64,000 nt of DNA from Rubrobacter xylanophilus (GTDB taxonomy: Bacteria; Actinomycetota; Rubrobacteria; Rubrobacterales; Rubrobacteraceae), in the NCBI RefSeq assembly GCF_007164525.1, contig NZ_AP019791.1:1785501-1849500 (forward strand), given 5' to 3'. The position numbers were made by a program, and so were the translations under genes. The notes under the pieces are model-generated. The model had not been told where the DNA came from. It did not search any database and saw nothing but the letters and a program-made list of their open reading frames with translations. Of the stretch, positions 10,087-20,413 are shown one piece after another (the stretch's first letter is position 1; each line of letters begins with the position of its first letter).

Positions 10087-10476
10087 GTGTCGGAGGCTGC
10101 TGGCGGCGTTGCGGCGTTGCGGCGGGAGGACGTCATCCGGGTACTGGACGGGTGCTACGACCCCTGCTGCGAGGAGCGAAGGATAAGCGTCGTGGACATG
10201 GGGCTCATCGAGGACGTTGAGATATGCGGGGGGCGGGTGGGGATCCGGATGCTCCTCACCAGCGGGTGGTGTCCTTTTGCGGCCCGGCTCACGGAGACCA
10301 TCCGGGAACGGGTGGGTGGGCTGCCGGGGGTCGAGGCGGTAGAGGTGGAGGTGGTCTGGGATCCGGTCTGGAGTCCGGAGAGGATGAGCGAGTCGGCGCG
10401 GGAGAAGCTCCGGCTTCCGCTGGAGCGGCTCCTGCCGCTGCGCGAGGCCCGCATCGGGAGAGGAGGCAGGCGGTGA
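10087..10476 (+). CDS. MIP18/PaaD-like (DUF59) iron-sulfur assembly domain protein
   Basis: Protein of 129 aa with the DUF59 fold: a helix, then SVVDMGLIEDVEI, and the conserved Cys62 in TSGWCPF. Related proteins (SufT, PaaD, CIA2) help mature Fe-S proteins. GTG 10087 is chosen because AAGGAG lies 10 nt upstream; a nearer GTG at 10078 is too close. The stop overlaps the GTG of the amidohydrolase gene. The client is not evident: the neighbouring amidohydrolase is not an Fe-S protein by family. N-terminal extra Cys residues (C23, C27, C28) are unusual. Confidence 0.75.
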   Translation: MSEAAGGVAALRREDVIRVLDGCYDPCCEERRISVVDMGLIEDVEICGGRVGIRMLLTSGWCPFAARLTETIRERVGGLPGVEAVEVEVVWDPVWSPERMSESAREKLRLPLERLLPLREARIGRGGRR

Positions 10477-11473
10477 TCAGGGACGACGTGCTGGTCTTCG
10501 ACGGGGTTGCGCACCCGTTCAACTTCGACCGGAGCAACTATCTGGGGAGCGGAGGTGAGCTCTTCGCCAACCACCTCTATGCATTCCACACCGTGCTCAC
10601 CCCGGAGGACGAACCCAAGCTCGGCGCCGAGGAGTTTCTGAGGGAGTGGCGTCCCGAGGAGATCCGGCGGATGGTCTTCGAGGAATCCGACACCGACCTG
10701 CTGGTCTCCATGCCGCTGCCGCTCACCGACCTCTTCCGCGACGGGCTCTCGGCCTGGGAGCGGTGCGCCGAGCTCGCCGAGCAGGACCCGGACCGGACCG
10801 TCTTCTGGGGGACCGTCAACCCGCTGGAGGGCCGGCGGGCGCTGGAGCTCATGGAGATACAGGTGAAGGAGTACGGGGCCAGGGCGTTCAAGTTCTACAA
10901 CGTCCGCTACGACTACGGCGAGCCCTTCCCCTGGAGGATGGACGATCCGCAGGTGGCCTTCCCCATCTACGAGAAGGCCCTCGAGCTCGGGGTGAACCTC
11001 ATAGGGGTGCACAAAGGCGTGCCGCTGGGGCCGCAGCCCATCGAGGCCACTCAGACCTGGGACATGGACGGGGCTGCGGCCAACTTCCCCGACATAAACT
11101 TCGTCATCTTCCACGTGGGGCTGCCGTTCATCGACGAGACCTGCTGGCAGCTCGTACGATACCCCAACCTCTACGCCTCGCTCGCGGCGACCATAAACTT
11201 CGTGGTGCGCTCGCCGAGGCAGTTCGCCGAGTGGATCGGCAAGCTCCTGTTCTGGTGCGGGGAGGACAAGATCGTCTACGGCTCCGAGGCCCCATCTTCC
11301 ACCCGCGGTGGGCGCTCGAGGCCTTCTGGAACTTCAAGATCCCCGAAGACCTCGTCGAGGGCTACGGCTACCCGCAGCTCACCGAGCAGGCCAAGCGCAA
11401 GATCCTGGGCGAGAACCTCCTGCGCCTGCACGGGATGGATGTGGAGGAGACCCGCCGCAGGCTCGCCGCCTGA
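10473..11473 (+). pseudogene. Amidohydrolase (COG2159-like) interrupted by a one-base frameshift
   Basis: TIM-barrel metal-dependent hydrolase/decarboxylase family. The GTG at 10473 overlaps the DUF59 stop. The first ~273 codons read well through KIVYGSEA. The homologous end (PIFHPRWALEAFWNFKIPED to GMDVEETRRRLAA) continues in the +2 frame up to a stop at 11473. The switch falls in the C-run at 11290-11293, where four C's stand and five would restore the frame. The total of 1,001 nt is one short of a multiple of three. Without correction the protein runs into an unrelated Arg/Ser-rich tail. This may be a real mutation or a sequencing error. Confidence 0.8.
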
Positions 11474-11526
11474 AGAACGAGCGCGGGAAAGGAGGGGGAG
11501 GCCAAAGGGCCTCCCCCTCCGACCTT

Positions 11527-12777
11527 CTATCCCGCCGAGGCCTGGCGCCCCAGGTCGCGTGCCACCAGCTCCTCCTCCGAAGGCCGGATGTCGAAGTCGA
11601 AGATCTCGGTCGGGATGTACAGGGTGGCACAGGCGTTCGGAATGTCCACCATGCCGCTGAACCGGGCCTCTATCGGGGCGGCCGAGAGGAGGAGGTATGC
11701 CTGCTCCCGGGTGTAGCCCTGGCGGCTCAGGTAGTCGATGGCGTTCAGGCACGCCCGGCGGTAAGCGAGGGTGGCGTCCATGTAGTGGTTGTTGCCCTCC
11801 TCGTCCACCGAGATCCCGATGAACGACAGGAACTCCGAGTAGCGGGGTTCGACCGGGCCGGGCCTGAAGAACGGGGTGTTCATCCCGTACTTCGCCATCC
11901 CGCCCTTGATGAGGTCCACTCCGAACTCGATCCAGCCACCCATCTCGATGGCGCCGCAGAAGGAGATCTCACCGTCCCCCTGCGAGAAGTGCAGATCCCC
12001 CACCGAGAACTTGGCGCCCTCCACGTACACCGGCAGGTAGGCGCGAGCGCCCCGCGAGAGGTTCTTGATGTCCACGTTTCCGCAGTGCTCCCGTGGCGGG
12101 ACCGTCCGGCAGGCCTCGGCGGCCACCCGCTCGCGCTCGCTCTCGGGCAGCGTGCCGAGCAGCGCGTTTCTGGGCTCCGGAGGAAGAGCCAGCGGGGGCA
12201 CCCGGTTCGGGTCCGTTTCGATGAGCGCCCGCTCCCTACGGTTCCACTCGGCCAGAAGCTCGTGCGAGGGTGCACAGCCGAAGAGCCCGGGATGCCCTAT
12301 GCCGGCGAAGCGCACGCCCGGTACGTGGCGACTGGTGGCGTAGATCCCGTGGAAGTCCCAGATGGCCTTCTGCGCCTCCGGGAAGTGGTCCGAGAGAAAG
12401 CCCCCGCCGTTCTCCCGGGCGAAGATGCCCGTGTATCCCCACCCGGCGCCGGCCGCTTCCTCCGGCGCGCCCTTCTCCGGAACGAAGGGGCCGAGGTCCA
12501 GGATGTCCACCACCAGGATGTCCCCCGGCTCCGCCCCCTCTATCTCGACCGGCCCCGAGAGCACGTGGTTCTTGCTGAGGTCCATGTCCCGGATGTCGTT
12601 GGCGTCGTCGGTGTTCTTCACCTGCCCGTCGGTCCACTCCAGACAGTCCATCCGGAAGTCCGAGCCCGGGCGGACGCTGGCGACCGCCGGTATCTCCGGG
12701 TGCCAGCGGTTGTGCCCGGGCACCTCCTGCTCGAACATGCTCTTCGCGGGATCCAGCGGAAAGACGTTCTCGGCCAC
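11527..12777 (-). CDS. Acetamidase/formamidase family protein
   Basis: Protein of 416 aa, full family length (FmdA of Methylophilus is about 410). Typical segments are GHNRWHPEIP near the N-terminus, HPGLFGCAPS, TVPPREHCGNVDIKNL, and the metal-site region FSVGDLHFSQGDGEISFCGAIEM. The family hydrolyses formamide or short amides to ammonia and the acid in the cytosol. GTG 12777 follows AGGAGGAG. It is divergent from an FmdB-like zinc-ribbon gene, a classic fmdA/fmdB pairing. Substrate range cannot be settled from sequence. Confidence 0.9.
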   Translation of the reverse strand: MAENVFPLDPAKSMFEQEVPGHNRWHPEIPAVASVRPGSDFRMDCLEWTDGQVKNTDDANDIRDMDLSKNHVLSGPVEIEGAEPGDILVVDILDLGPFVPEKGAPEEAAGAGWGYTGIFARENGGGFLSDHFPEAQKAIWDFHGIYATSRHVPGVRFAGIGHPGLFGCAPSHELLAEWNRRERALIETDPNRVPPLALPPEPRNALLGTLPESERERVAAEACRTVPPREHCGNVDIKNLSRGARAYLPVYVEGAKFSVGDLHFSQGDGEISFCGAIEMGGWIEFGVDLIKGGMAKYGMNTPFFRPGPVEPRYSEFLSFIGISVDEEGNNHYMDATLAYRRACLNAIDYLSRQGYTREQAYLLLSAAPIEARFSGMVDIPNACATLYIPTEIFDFDIRPSEEELVARDLGRQASAG

Positions 12778-12860
12778 CGCGCTCCTCCTTTCCCGATGCC
12801 CTTGCCGCTTCAAGCCTACAATACCCGTTGCGAAGACGCCATCGTCGAGAGGGGTGATGG

Positions 12861-13145
12861 ATGCCGTACTACGAGTTCCGGTGCACAACCTGCGGCGGCT
12901 TCGAGGAGCGCCGCAGCATCTCGGAGCCGGCCGAGGAGGCGACCTGCCCGGGCTGCGGGCGCCGGGCCCGGCGGATCTACTCGACGTTCCACGCGTCCTC
13001 CGTTCCAGCGGAAGTCCGCAAGGCCCGCCGCCTGAACGAGAGCGGCGCCGAGCCGCGCGTGGTCGGGCGGAAACCCGACCCGGAGCGGAAAAAGAACCCC
13101 GGGATACGGCGCGTGCCCGGGCGCCCCTGGCAGATCGGCCACTGA
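12861..13145 (+). CDS. FmdB-family zinc-ribbon protein
   Basis: Protein of 94 aa. The N-terminal zinc ribbon has C8-x2-C11 and C29-x2-C32, preceded by the usual MPYYEFRC start. The basic tail (RKPDPERKKNPG) is low-complexity. In Methylophilus FmdB is thought to regulate amide use. ATG 12861 follows GAGAGGGG. It is divergent from the formamidase and 8 bp upstream of an MFS permease, so it is probably co-transcribed with that gene. Confidence 0.85.
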   Translation: MPYYEFRCTTCGGFEERRSISEPAEEATCPGCGRRARRIYSTFHASSVPAEVRKARRLNESGAEPRVVGRKPDPERKKNPGIRRVPGRPWQIGH

Positions 13146-13153
13146 ACGGCCCC

Positions 13154-14344
13154 GTGGCGCGCCGCCCCTGGTCGATGGTCGTGGCGCTCGCGGCCATCGT
13201 GAACGTCGGCTACGGAACCATCTTCTACTCCTTCAGCGTGCTGCTCGGGGAGGGGGCGGCGGTCGGGGACTTCGGCAGGACGGTCCTCTCGGTGGCCCTG
13301 GGGCTCGGGGTCGTCGTATCCGGGGTTCTCGCCCCGCTCGTCGGCACCGTCTGCGACGTCGCGGGGCCGCGTCGGGTGTTCCTCTGCGGGGCGGTGCTGG
13401 GCTTCGCCGGCCTGGCGGGCTTCTCCCGGGCCGGGGAGGGCTGGCATGTGATCGTCGTCTGGGGGTTGCTCCTGGGTCCGGCGATGGCCTGCACCTTCTA
13501 CGAGCCCGCCTACGTGGCCATCGACCAGTGGTTCGAGAGGTCGCAGGGGACCGCGCTGGGGATCCTCACCCTCATAGCCGGGCTTTCGGCCACGATCTTC
13601 ATCCCCCTCACCCAGCTGCTGGTGGAGGCTCTGGGGTGGCGGGACGCGACGCTCACGCTGGGAGTGGTGCTCCTGTTCGCGGGCGGAGGGCTCGCGGCGG
13701 CCGCGGTGCGCGACCGGCCGAGGGAGCAGAGCGCGGGCGGGCTCCAGGGCGTCTACCGGGCGCTCATAACCGGTGCCCGCGGGGCGGACGGGAGCTTCTG
13801 GCTGATCACCGCCGCCTTCTTCCTGGCGCTCGCGGCGATGTTCGGGATGCTCTTCCACCAGGTGGCCTACCTGCAGGATCTCGGCTTCCCCCCGCAGGGA
13901 GTGGCGGCCGCGGCGGGCATCGTAGGGATCGCCAGCCTCCCGGCCCGGTTCCTGCTCCCTGCTCTGTCCGACCTCCTCGGCCCGTGGTGGCCGACGGCGG
14001 GCGTGCTGGCGGCGCTCGCGGCCTCCGCCCTGCTGCTCCCCGGCGCGGAGGGGTGGTGGCGGATCTACGCGTACGTGGGGCTCTTCGGCGCCGCGTTCGG
14101 GGCGGTGCTCCCGATGCGGGCGGCGATCATGGCCCGCCGCTTCGGGGGATCGCGCTACGGACGGCTGATGGGCCTCCAGCAGGTGTTCCTGGCCCTCGCC
14201 ATGGCGGCAGGACCCTCCCTGGGCGGGCTGGCTCGCGACGCCACCGGGAGCTACACCCCGGCCTGGCTCGCCGCCCCCGTCCTGTGCCTCGCGGCCGTAC
14301 CGCTGCTCCTCGCCGCAGCCCGCGGGGGCCGGGCGTCAGGCTAG
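13154..14344 (+). CDS. MFS transporter
   Basis: Membrane permease, 396 aa, with about 12 hydrophobic segments. It resembles the oxalate/formate-antiporter-like group (conserved DQWFERSQGTALGI in the first half). It lies between two formamidase-family genes and behind fmdB, so an amide, small acid or amine substrate is plausible but unproven. GTG 13154 has no good ribosome site and probably depends on coupling to fmdB; ATG 13175 is an alternative. It overlaps the convergent formamidase by four bases at the 3' end. Confidence 0.85.
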   Translation: MARRPWSMVVALAAIVNVGYGTIFYSFSVLLGEGAAVGDFGRTVLSVALGLGVVVSGVLAPLVGTVCDVAGPRRVFLCGAVLGFAGLAGFSRAGEGWHVIVVWGLLLGPAMACTFYEPAYVAIDQWFERSQGTALGILTLIAGLSATIFIPLTQLLVEALGWRDATLTLGVVLLFAGGGLAAAAVRDRPREQSAGGLQGVYRALITGARGADGSFWLITAAFFLALAAMFGMLFHQVAYLQDLGFPPQGVAAAAGIVGIASLPARFLLPALSDLLGPWWPTAGVLAALAASALLLPGAEGWWRIYAYVGLFGAAFGAVLPMRAAIMARRFGGSRYGRLMGLQQVFLALAMAAGPSLGGLARDATGSYTPAWLAAPVLCLAAVPLLLAAARGGRASG

Positions 14345-15468
14345 ACGAAGATGTCCAGCGGCAGCAGGGCGCTCACCAGCAGGTTCGGCACGTCCACCGT
14401 CTGGCTGATGCGCAGGTCCACCGCCACGCTGCACAGGGCATAGGCCTGCTGGCGGTCGAAGCCTCGGGTCTCGAGGTGACCGATCATGTTCAACAGCGCG
14501 TTGCGGGCCGCCAGCGTAAGGTCCTCGCTGCGGTTGGCCCCGCCGCTCTCCACACAGATGCCGGTGGTGGCGTAGAAGCGCCGCGGGGCGGCGAGCTCCG
14601 GCGCGGTGAAGTAGGTGTCGCGGAAGAACTGCAGGTCCCTTATCCCCCGGCGGGCGGCCTCGCCCTTGCGCAGCCCGAAGCGCACCCGTACCCGCGAGCG
14701 CATCTCTATGGCCGTCCCGCAGGCCTCACAGTCGCCCTGGGCGAAGTGGACGTCCCCCGTGGAGACCAGCGCGCCCTCCACGTGCACCGGAATCAGCATG
14801 GTCGTCCCCGGAGAGAACTGCTTGATGTCTATGTTCCCGGCGTTCTCCCGCGGCGGCACCGTCCTAAGACCTTCGGAGGCCACCGGCTCACCGGCGGGTA
14901 CCGCCCCGTCCGGATCGGGGGGAAGGGCGAAGCCTCCCCGCTGCGCGGCCTCCGCCTCCCGCTCGGCCGCCCGGCGGCGCAGCTCCGCGCTCGGCGCCAC
15001 CCCGAAGACGCCCGGATGGGGGTTGTAGCGGATGCGCACCCCCGGCAGCTGCTCGGACTCCGCGTAGCCCTCGTGCAGCCGCCAGTGGACGATGTACGGC
15101 TCCGGGAAGTGATCGCGCAGAAAACCGAAGCCCGGGACCTCCACGGTGTAGCCCCAGCCCTCCCAGGGATCCGCCTCGATACCCACGAGCTCGACCTCCA
15201 GGAGGTCTCCGGGCTCGGCCCCCTTCACGTACACCGGTCCGGTCAGCGGGTGCACCGGCCCCAGGTCCAGACTCCCCACGTCTTGGCCGGTGGAGGCCGG
15301 GCCGAGCTGTCCGTCGAAGGCGTCGCGGGTCTCGTAGACGACCAGATCCCCGGGCTCCACCTCGAGTACGGGCTCAAGCGCCTCGTGCCACCTGTTGTGC
15401 CCCCGGTCCGGCTCCTCCGCAAGCGGCCGCGACGGGTCTATCTCGACGACGTGCTCCCTCACCTGCAT
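14341..15468 (-). CDS. Acetamidase/formamidase family protein, second copy
   Basis: Protein of 375 aa, about 40 shorter than the copy at 11527 and only moderately similar. It keeps GHNRWHEAL, NPHPGVFGVAPS, TVPPRENAGNIDIKQF and STGDVHFAQGDCEACGTAIEM. The changes near the active region (ACGTAIEM against SFCGAIEM) suggest another amide substrate. ATG 15468 directly abuts GGGAGGG, so the in-frame GTG at 15462 may be the true start. It is convergent with the MFS gene and overlaps its stop. Confidence 0.88.
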   Translation of the reverse strand: MQVREHVVEIDPSRPLAEEPDRGHNRWHEALEPVLEVEPGDLVVYETRDAFDGQLGPASTGQDVGSLDLGPVHPLTGPVYVKGAEPGDLLEVELVGIEADPWEGWGYTVEVPGFGFLRDHFPEPYIVHWRLHEGYAESEQLPGVRIRYNPHPGVFGVAPSAELRRRAAEREAEAAQRGGFALPPDPDGAVPAGEPVASEGLRTVPPRENAGNIDIKQFSPGTTMLIPVHVEGALVSTGDVHFAQGDCEACGTAIEMRSRVRVRFGLRKGEAARRGIRDLQFFRDTYFTAPELAAPRRFYATTGICVESGGANRSEDLTLAARNALLNMIGHLETRGFDRQQAYALCSVAVDLRISQTVDVPNLLVSALLPLDIFV

Positions 15469-15635
15469 CCCTCCCTGCCAGGCTCTCCGAAACCGACAAC
15501 GGTCATTCTCCACCATGCGGCCGCCCCCGCGCCACATCCCGGGAGCCCGCGCGGTAAAAAATCTAATAGAATCCCCGATGAGCAGCGCGAGGAGGAGAGG
15601 CCCTGGCAGGAGGCGACGAGATAACCCGTCTCTGG

Positions 15636-18600
15636 GTGCGGAGGCTGCTGCCGGCAGCCGTGCTCATCTCCGTGCTCATCGGCTGGCTCAGGTTCGAAGG
15701 GGAGAGAGCCGGGCTCTACGGCACGACCACCGGCGTCGTGATGATGACCGCCGCGAACATCCTGGTCGTCTTGGCGCTGATGCTGTGGGGAGCCCGGATG
15801 CTGCGGCGCGTTGAGCGCGGCCGGACCGCGGCGGAGGAGAACTACCGCTCCATCTACGAGAACGCGGTGGAGGGCATCTTCCAGAGCACCCCGGAGGGAA
15901 AACTCATCACCGCCAACCCCGCCATGGCACGCATGTTCGGCTACGGCTCCCCCCGGGAGATGGTCTCGGAGATGACCGACCTCGGCAGCCAGCTCTGGGA
16001 AAAGCCGGAAGACAGGGAACGCTTCGTGGAGAAGCTCCGACGGGAGGGCTCCGTCTCCGGGTTCGAGGCCCGGCTGCGGCGGAGGGACGGGAGCCCGCTG
16101 TGGGCCTCCCTCAGCGGGCGCGCGGTCACCGATGGCGAGGGCCGGGTGGTGCGTCTGGAGGGCGCGGTGCAGGACATCAGCTGGCGCAAGCGGCAGGAGG
16201 AGGCCCTGGAGGAGAGCCGCCGGCAGTTCAGGGATCTCTTCGAGCGCTCCGTGGACGCCCTGCTGATACACGACGGCGAGGGCAACATCGCGGACTGCAA
16301 CGCCGAAGCCTGCCGCAGTCTGGGCTACAGCAGAGAAGAGCTGCTGCGGATGAACGTCAGGGACTTCGCCACGAACCTCGTCCGCAGGGACCACAGACCC
16401 CCCGGGGAGCCCACGCTGTGGGAGCGGGCGCTCTCCGGAGATCCCGGGGTGGTCGCCGGGGTGCACTTCGGGGAGCATCGCCGCAGGGACGGGACGACCT
16501 TCCCGGTGGAGGTGCGGGTGGGACCCGTAGTCTATGACGGACGACGGATGATACTGGCCTCCGCCCGGGACATCACCGAGCGGAAACGGAAGGAGGAGGA
16601 GCTCAGGAGGGCCGAGGAAAGGTACCGCAGGCTCATCGAACAGATCCCGGGCATCGTCTACATAGAGGACATAGAGACTGGGGCCACCCTCTACGACAGC
16701 CCGAAGATAGAGGAGATCCTGGGCTACCCGGCCGACACCTACAAAAGCGATCCCCACTACTGGCAGAAGATCGTCCATCCCGAGGATCGGGAGCTCCTCC
16801 GGCGGGAAGAAGAGAAGGCCCTGAAGACGGGCAAGCTCAGCGTCGAGTACCGGGTCCTGGCCCAGGACGGCAGGGTGGTGTGGGTGCGGGAGGAGGCGAT
16901 CGTCATCCCCGGCGAACAGGGACAGGCGTCGGTGTGGCAGGGCCTGATCCTGGACATAACCGAGCGCAAGCAGGCCGAACAGGCGCTCTACGAGAGCGAG
17001 CAGCGCTTCCGCAGGTCCTTCGACGACGCCCCCATAGGCATGGCCCTCGTAAGCCCGGAGGGGCGCTTCCTGCAGGTCAACCGCGCCCTGTGTGAGATCA
17101 TCGGCTACCCGCCGGAGCGGCTGATGCAGAAGACCTTCCAGGAGATCACCCACCCGGAGGACCTGGAGAAGGATCTGGCGCTCCTGCGGCGCCTGATGGC
17201 CCGGGAGATTCCCAGATACCAGATGGAGAAGCGCTACATCCACGCCTCCGGACGGATCGTGTGGGCCCAGCTGAGCGTCTCGATGGTCACCGACGAGAAG
17301 GGCGAGCCCCTCCACTTCATCGGCCAGGTGCAGGACATCACCGAGAGAAAGCGGATAGAGGAGGAGCTGAGGGAGGCCAAGGAGCAGGCAGAGGCGGCGA
17401 GCCGGGCGAAGAGCGAGTTCGTGGCCAACATGTCCCACGAGATAAGGACCCCCATGAACGGCATCATCGGCATGGCCGAGCTGCTCCTGGACACCCCGCT
17501 GGACCCCGAGCAGGAGGAGTACGCGAGGACCATCCGCTCCTCCGGAGAGACCCTGCTCTCCATCCTCAACGACATCCTGGACTTCTCCAAGATAGAGGCC
17601 GGCAGGCTGACGCTGGAGAGGATCCCCTTCGAGATCCATAGGGAGGTCGAGGAGGTCGCCTCGCTGCTCGCCACCCGCGCCCACGCGAAGGGCCTCGAGC
17701 TCGTCTGCTTCGTGGAGCCCGAAGTCCCCCCGCTCCTGGAGGGCGACCCCTTCAGGCTCAGGCAGGTCCTCACCAACCTCATCGGCAACGCCATAAAGTT
17801 CACCGACGAGGGAGAGGTGGTGGTCCAGGCCTCCCTCTCCGACGGAAGCCCCACTCCGGAGGGGACGGTGGAGCTGCGCTTCGAGGTCACGGACAGCGGC
17901 ATAGGGATGAGCGAGGAGCAACAGCGGCGCCTCTTCGAGGCCTTCTCCCAGGCCGACGCCTCCACGACCCGCCGCTACGGGGGCACCGGCCTCGGGCTCG
18001 CCATAAGCCGCCAGCTGGTGGAGATGATGGGCGGGACGATCGGGGTGCGGAGCAGCCCCGGGGAGGGCTCCACCTTCCACTTCACCGCCCGATTCTCCCT
18101 CCCCGGGAGCGACGGCGGCTCCCCGCCGGAGAAGGCCGAAACGTACGTTGGACCGCCGCCCGAGGACCGCGAGAGCCTGGCCGGGTTGAAGGTCCTCATA
18201 GTGGACGACAACGCCACGAACAGGACCATCCTCTGCCGCCAGCTCGAGGCCTGGAGGATGCACCCGAAGAGCGTGCCGGGCGCGGAGGAGGCGATGAGGG
18301 AGCTCGCGGAGTCCGGGACCTTCGATGGCTCATCCTCCGGATACGAGCTGATCATCCTGGACATGCAGATGCCGGATGTGGACGGTCTCGAGCTCGCCCG
18401 CCGGATACGCGAGCGGCTTCCCACAGGAGCCCGAAGCTCACCCCGCCTCCTGCTCCTCACCTCGATGGACCCGGACATAAAGGAGAGGGCCCGCGCCTCG
18501 GGGATAGAGGCCACCCTACAGAAACCCGTCCGCCAGTCCCAGCTCTACGACGCCATAGCCAACCTCCTGCAGCGAAAGGAGCGGCGGCCCGCGCCGCGCC

Positions 18601-19421
18601 CGGCCGCGCGGGAGAGAGCCGCCTCCGGCGGGCTCGTGCTGCTCGCCGAGGACAACCCCGTCAATCAGCGGGTCGCCTCCCGCATGCTGCACAGGCTCGG
18701 CTACGAGGTGGAGGTGGCGCAGGACGGCGAGGAGGCGCTGGAGAAGCTCTTCGGCGAGGAGGGACGGGAGTACGCCGCCGTCCTCATGGACATCCAGATG
18801 CCGAGGATGGACGGGCTGGAGGCCACCCGCCGCATCCGCAACAAAGAAGAGGAAGAGGGGCTCCCCCGCCTCCCTATCATCGCCATGAGCGCCCACGCCA
18901 TGCAGGAGGACCGCACGAGGGCCCTGGAAGCGGGGATGGACCACTACATCTCCAAGCCGGTGAAGACGGCGGTGCTCGAGGAGGTACTGGAGCGCTTCGT
19001 CCGAAAGAGAGAGAAGGCGTCGCCCGGCGAACCCACCCCCTCCACCGCCGACGAACCCGCCCTGGCCCCGGAGAGCCTGCGGGAGCTCGACGAGCTCGGA
19101 GAGGAGGTCTTCGGCGAGCTCGCCGAGCTCTTCCTGGAGGACGCCCCCTCCAGGATAGCGGGTATGAAAGAGGCGCTCGAGAAGGAGGGGAGCTGCGAGG
19201 AGCGGGCCCAGAGGCTCCGCGCGCTCTCCCACGCCCTCAAGGGAAGCGCGGCGAGCCTGGGGGCCAAGAGGCTGTCCTCCCTGGCCCAAAAACTGAACGA
19301 GGGCACTTCGGCGGCCGCGGTGGAGCGGGAGGAGCAACGGAGAGACCTCCTCCGGCTCATGGAGGAGATCGAGCGGGAGTTCGCGCGGGTCAGGGAGGAG
19401 ATAGAGGGGCGGCTCAGCTAG
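15636..19421 (+). CDS. Hybrid sensor histidine kinase with four PAS domains, two receivers and Hpt
   Basis: Membrane-attached BarA-like kinase, 1,261 aa. Order: two TM segments (about 5-18 and 34-53), PAS1 66-180, PAS2 190-310, PAS3 318-436, PAS4 445-568, then the H-box [11 protein letters not shown] with phospho-His H601. The ATPase domain follows ([20 protein letters not shown]). Receiver 1 has D909 (ILDMQMPD), receiver 2 has D1052 (LMDIQMPR) and the Hpt domain has H1199 ([12 protein letters not shown]). No DNA-binding output is present, so the Hpt should pass phosphate to a separate receiver; the receiver-PP2C protein at 29581 is the obvious local candidate. GTG 15636 is used; a purine-rich site lies rather far upstream (15609-15614). 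Confidence 0.93.
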   Translation: MRRLLPAAVLISVLIGWLRFEGERAGLYGTTTGVVMMTAANILVVLALMLWGARMLRRVERGRTAAEENYRSIYENAVEGIFQSTPEGKLITANPAMARMFGYGSPREMVSEMTDLGSQLWEKPEDRERFVEKLRREGSVSGFEARLRRRDGSPLWASLSGRAVTDGEGRVVRLEGAVQDISWRKRQEEALEESRRQFRDLFERSVDALLIHDGEGNIADCNAEACRSLGYSREELLRMNVRDFATNLVRRDHRPPGEPTLWERALSGDPGVVAGVHFGEHRRRDGTTFPVEVRVGPVVYDGRRMILASARDITERKRKEEELRRAEERYRRLIEQIPGIVYIEDIETGATLYDSPKIEEILGYPADTYKSDPHYWQKIVHPEDRELLRREEEKALKTGKLSVEYRVLAQDGRVVWVREEAIVIPGEQGQASVWQGLILDITERKQAEQALYESEQRFRRSFDDAPIGMALVSPEGRFLQVNRALCEIIGYPPERLMQKTFQEITHPEDLEKDLALLRRLMAREIPRYQMEKRYIHASGRIVWAQLSVSMVTDEKGEPLHFIGQVQDITERKRIEEELREAKEQAEAASRAKSEFVANMSHEIRTPMNGIIGMAELLLDTPLDPEQEEYARTIRSSGETLLSILNDILDFSKIEAGRLTLERIPFEIHREVEEVASLLATRAHAKGLELVCFVEPEVPPLLEGDPFRLRQVLTNLIGNAIKFTDEGEVVVQASLSDGSPTPEGTVELRFEVTDSGIGMSEEQQRRLFEAFSQADASTTRRYGGTGLGLAISRQLVEMMGGTIGVRSSPGEGSTFHFTARFSLPGSDGGSPPEKAETYVGPPPEDRESLAGLKVLIVDDNATNRTILCRQLEAWRMHPKSVPGAEEAMRELAESGTFDGSSSGYELIILDMQMPDVDGLELARRIRERLPTGARSSPRLLLLTSMDPDIKERARASGIEATLQKPVRQSQLYDAIANLLQRKERRPAPRPAARERAASGGLVLLAEDNPVNQRVASRMLHRLGYEVEVAQDGEEALEKLFGEEGREYAAVLMDIQMPRMDGLEATRRIRNKEEEEGLPRLPIIAMSAHAMQEDRTRALEAGMDHYISKPVKTAVLEEVLERFVRKREKASPGEPTPSTADEPALAPESLRELDELGEEVFGELAELFLEDAPSRIAGMKEALEKEGSCEERAQRLRALSHALKGSAASLGAKRLSSLAQKLNEGTSAAAVEREEQRRDLLRLMEEIEREFARVREEIEGRLS

Positions 19422-19836
19422 AGGGTCTTCGCTCGCGCAGGCGGACCATCGTGAGCGTCGTCCCGCCCCCGGGAGAGGGCGCGTACCGGACTTCGTCCAT
19501 GATGACGCGCATGAGGTGCACTCCGTAGCCGCTCTCGTGCGCCTGGCTCAGATCTGGGGGGGTGTAGGAGGCGGGATCGAAGGGCTTGCCGGTATCCCTG
19601 ATGCGGACCACGAGGCGTTCGGCGTCCGCGTCGAGCTCCAGGTCTATGGCGTTCCCGGCCGCCCCGCCGTAGGCGTGCTTTATCACGTTGGTGCAGGCCT
19701 CGGAGAGGGCCAGGCCGAGCCGGTGTGTCTCGTCCTCCGGGAAGCCCGCCTCCAGCGCGTGCTCCATCAGCCACCGGCGGGCCCGGGAGACCTCCTCCAA
19801 CCGGCTGTCTATCCGCAGCTTCGACCTCAAAAGCAC
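19414..19836 (-). CDS. RsbW/SpoIIAB-like serine kinase (anti-sigma-factor type ATPase)
   Basis: GHKL ATPase of about 140 aa. The N-box is [15 protein letters not shown], the G1 box [10 protein letters not shown], and the G2 region [16 protein letters not shown]. RsbW-type proteins phosphorylate a Ser on STAS antagonists and bind a partner, often a sigma factor. GTG 19836 is preferred (AGGGAG five bases upstream); an earlier GTG at 19869 has poor spacing. The 3' end overlaps the hybrid kinase's end by 8 bp. It is divergent from a STAS gene, and no sigma factor is adjacent, so it may act on a non-sigma target. Confidence 0.85.
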   Translation of the reverse strand: MLLRSKLRIDSRLEEVSRARRWLMEHALEAGFPEDETHRLGLALSEACTNVIKHAYGGAAGNAIDLELDADAERLVVRIRDTGKPFDPASYTPPDLSQAHESGYGVHLMRVIMDEVRYAPSPGGGTTLTMVRLRERRPSS

Positions 19837-19966
19837 CGCCGCTCCCTGGCCCGCCCCACGAAAACGCACTCTCTTTCCAGAAGTCTACCAGCCCGCGGCA
19901 TTCTCCGGGACAACTGTGGTAGAGTGCTTGCCGTACGGGCGGTAAGGAGAAGGGGAGGAAGGCGTC

Positions 19967-20386
19967 TTGAATCCCGAGCGTCACGACGTCGGGCGCGGCG
20001 AGCCGGAGGGGCGCATCTCCGGCTACAGGGAGCTGGAGCCGGTCGACGGGGTTGGCGCGGTGGAGCTCCTCCCGGAGGGGGACCTCGACATAGAGTCCGC
20101 CGAGGAGTTCCGCCGGTCGTTCGAGCAGCTGCTGGACTCAGGGGTGGCGCACTTCTTCGTGAACCTCGGAGGGGTGGGCTACCTGGACAGCACGGGCCTC
20201 GGCGCCCTCATGCAACTCTACCGGCGAGCCAGGGAGGCCGGCGGGGCGGCCCGCTTCTACGACCTGCGCCCGGAGGTGCGGGAGATCTTCCGCCTCACCC
20301 ACCTGGACAGGATCATCGACATAGACCAGAAGCGCGAAGCCGTCCTCTCGGGCGTCGAGGGGAGGAAGGGAACCGGAAGGAGCTGA
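19967..20386 (+). CDS. STAS-domain anti-sigma-factor antagonist
   Basis: Cytosolic STAS protein, 139 aa, with about 30 extra N-terminal residues. The phospho-acceptor region is YLDSTGLGALMQLYR, where the Ser after Asp is the residue modified by RsbW-type kinases in SpoIIAA/RsbV. The TTG start at 19967 follows GAGGAAGG. It is the first gene of the plus-strand run entering pelD only 27 bp later, so it is probably expressed with the polysaccharide genes. Confidence 0.88.
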   Translation: MNPERHDVGRGEPEGRISGYRELEPVDGVGAVELLPEGDLDIESAEEFRRSFEQLLDSGVAHFFVNLGGVGYLDSTGLGALMQLYRRAREAGGAARFYDLRPEVREIFRLTHLDRIIDIDQKREAVLSGVEGRKGTGRS

Positions 20387-20413
20387 GTCGCACCGGGACG
20401 AGGGATCCAGCGG

